Source: Tropicimonas sp047971885
GTDB taxonomy: Bacteria > Pseudomonadota > Alphaproteobacteria > Rhodobacterales > Rhodobacteraceae
Length of the DNA stretch: 14,889 nucleotides
Direction: 5' to 3'
Assembly: GCF_047971885.1 (NCBI RefSeq)
Contig: NZ_JBKEAE010000061.1
Span: 1 to 14,889 of the forward strand
Numbering within the stretch: the stretch's first letter is position 1; each line of letters begins with the position of its first letter. Positions 14,532 through 14,889 of the stretch are shown here, in pieces. The translations under genes were made by a program, and so were the position numbers. The notes under the pieces were generated by a model. The model saw only the letters and a list, made by a program, of their open reading frames with translations. It had not been told where the DNA came from and searched no databases.

Positions 14532-14642
14532 CTGCCATCGCTCCTTCATGTTTGCGCTACCTATGCATCAAGCCGAACGCTGCGGCAACTGGCACTTGGC
14601 GCGCAGGTCGAATAAACCACCGGACGGGGCAGAGTTGACACG

Positions 14643-14889
14643 ATGAACGACGACGCATTTACGATAATCGGTGAAGATCGACCCTCGCGCTGGCTGGTCG
14701 CCTGCGATCACGCGACCAATCATGTGCCGCAATGGGTCAATGGCGGCGATCTGGGCATCGCGCCCGCGGATATGGCCCGCCATATCGCCTTTGATGTGGG
14801 CGCGGCGGGGCTGACGGTGGCTCTGGCCGAACGGCTGGAGGCTCCGGCGATTCTGTCGGGGTTTTCGCGCCTCGTGATCGACCCGAACC
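14643..14889 (+). CDS. N-formylglutamate amidohydrolase family protein (3' end off window)
   Basis: Only the first 82 residues are in the window. They read MNDDAFTIIGEDRPSRWLVACDHATNHVP, then GFSRLVIDPN at the edge. CDHATNHVP, with its Asp-His pair, and the FSRL-(V/I)-IDPN motif are the hallmarks of this family. Its founding members release formate from N-formyl-L-glutamate in histidine degradation. Many alphaproteobacterial homologues stand outside hut operons, as here, and their substrate is unproven. The ribosome-binding site is weak (GGGGCAGAG about 8 nt upstream), but the motif position fits this start. From memory, this gene next to pyk is an arrangement seen in roseobacters, which supports the taxonomic placement. 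Confidence 0.88.
   Translation, partial: MNDDAFTIIGEDRPSRWLVACDHATNHVPQWVNGGDLGIAPADMARHIAFDVGAAGLTVALAERLEAPAILSGFSRLVIDPN

Overview
The window is a GC-rich bacterial chromosome segment. It most likely comes from an alphaproteobacterium of the Rhodobacterales (Roseobacter/Rhodobacter group). That inference rests on S1, L20, L35 and pyruvate kinase of alphaproteobacterial type, pyk next to rpmI-rplT without infC, small orphan proteins of a kind I associate with Rhodobacteraceae, and FnrL-type boxes (TTGAY-N4-RTCAA). No plasmid or phage gene, transposase, tRNA, rRNA or CRISPR array was seen.

Layout: (1) Positions 1-1390 hold rpsA on the minus strand, with its C-terminal end off the window, preceded by a long leader. 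(2) Positions 1738-4528 are a patchwork of small genes: two ~60-residue membrane proteins that are paralogues of each other, an entericidin-like lipoprotein, a tail-anchored hypothetical protein, a YbfF-like alpha/beta hydrolase, a 91-residue orphan and a second small lipoprotein. Two of these genes have a near-consensus FNR/FixK-type palindrome upstream. (3) Positions 4644-11609 carry seven minus-strand genes packed as one probable operon. In transcription order they are a type II haloacid dehalogenase, an alpha/beta hydrolase, a threonine/serine dehydratase-like PLP enzyme, a 3-oxoadipate enol-lactonase-like hydrolase, an MFS transporter, a zinc alcohol dehydrogenase and an enolase-superfamily (mandelate racemase-type) enzyme. 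(4) A divergent VOC-family gene at 11756-12217 is followed by a bidirectional terminator. (5) Positions 12369-14531 are housekeeping genes on the minus strand: rplT, rpmI and pyk. (6) From 14643 a divergent N-formylglutamate amidohydrolase gene runs off the right edge.

How they work together: the seven-gene cluster looks like a catabolic unit for import and stepwise breakdown of an organic acid. The predicted chemistries are dehalogenation, (enol-)ester or lactone hydrolysis, elimination on an amino or hydroxy acid, alcohol oxidation and sugar-acid-type dehydration or racemisation. The first gene boundaries overlap by 4 nt (ATGA and GTGA), which points to translational coupling. An imperfect 14-bp palindrome lies just upstream of the first gene. 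The true substrate cannot be read from sequence, and no regulator gene is in the window. This cluster and the FNR-box/small-membrane-protein pair are the two places where undescribed biology is most likely. Most other long reading frames opposite these genes are GC-driven shadows and were discarded.
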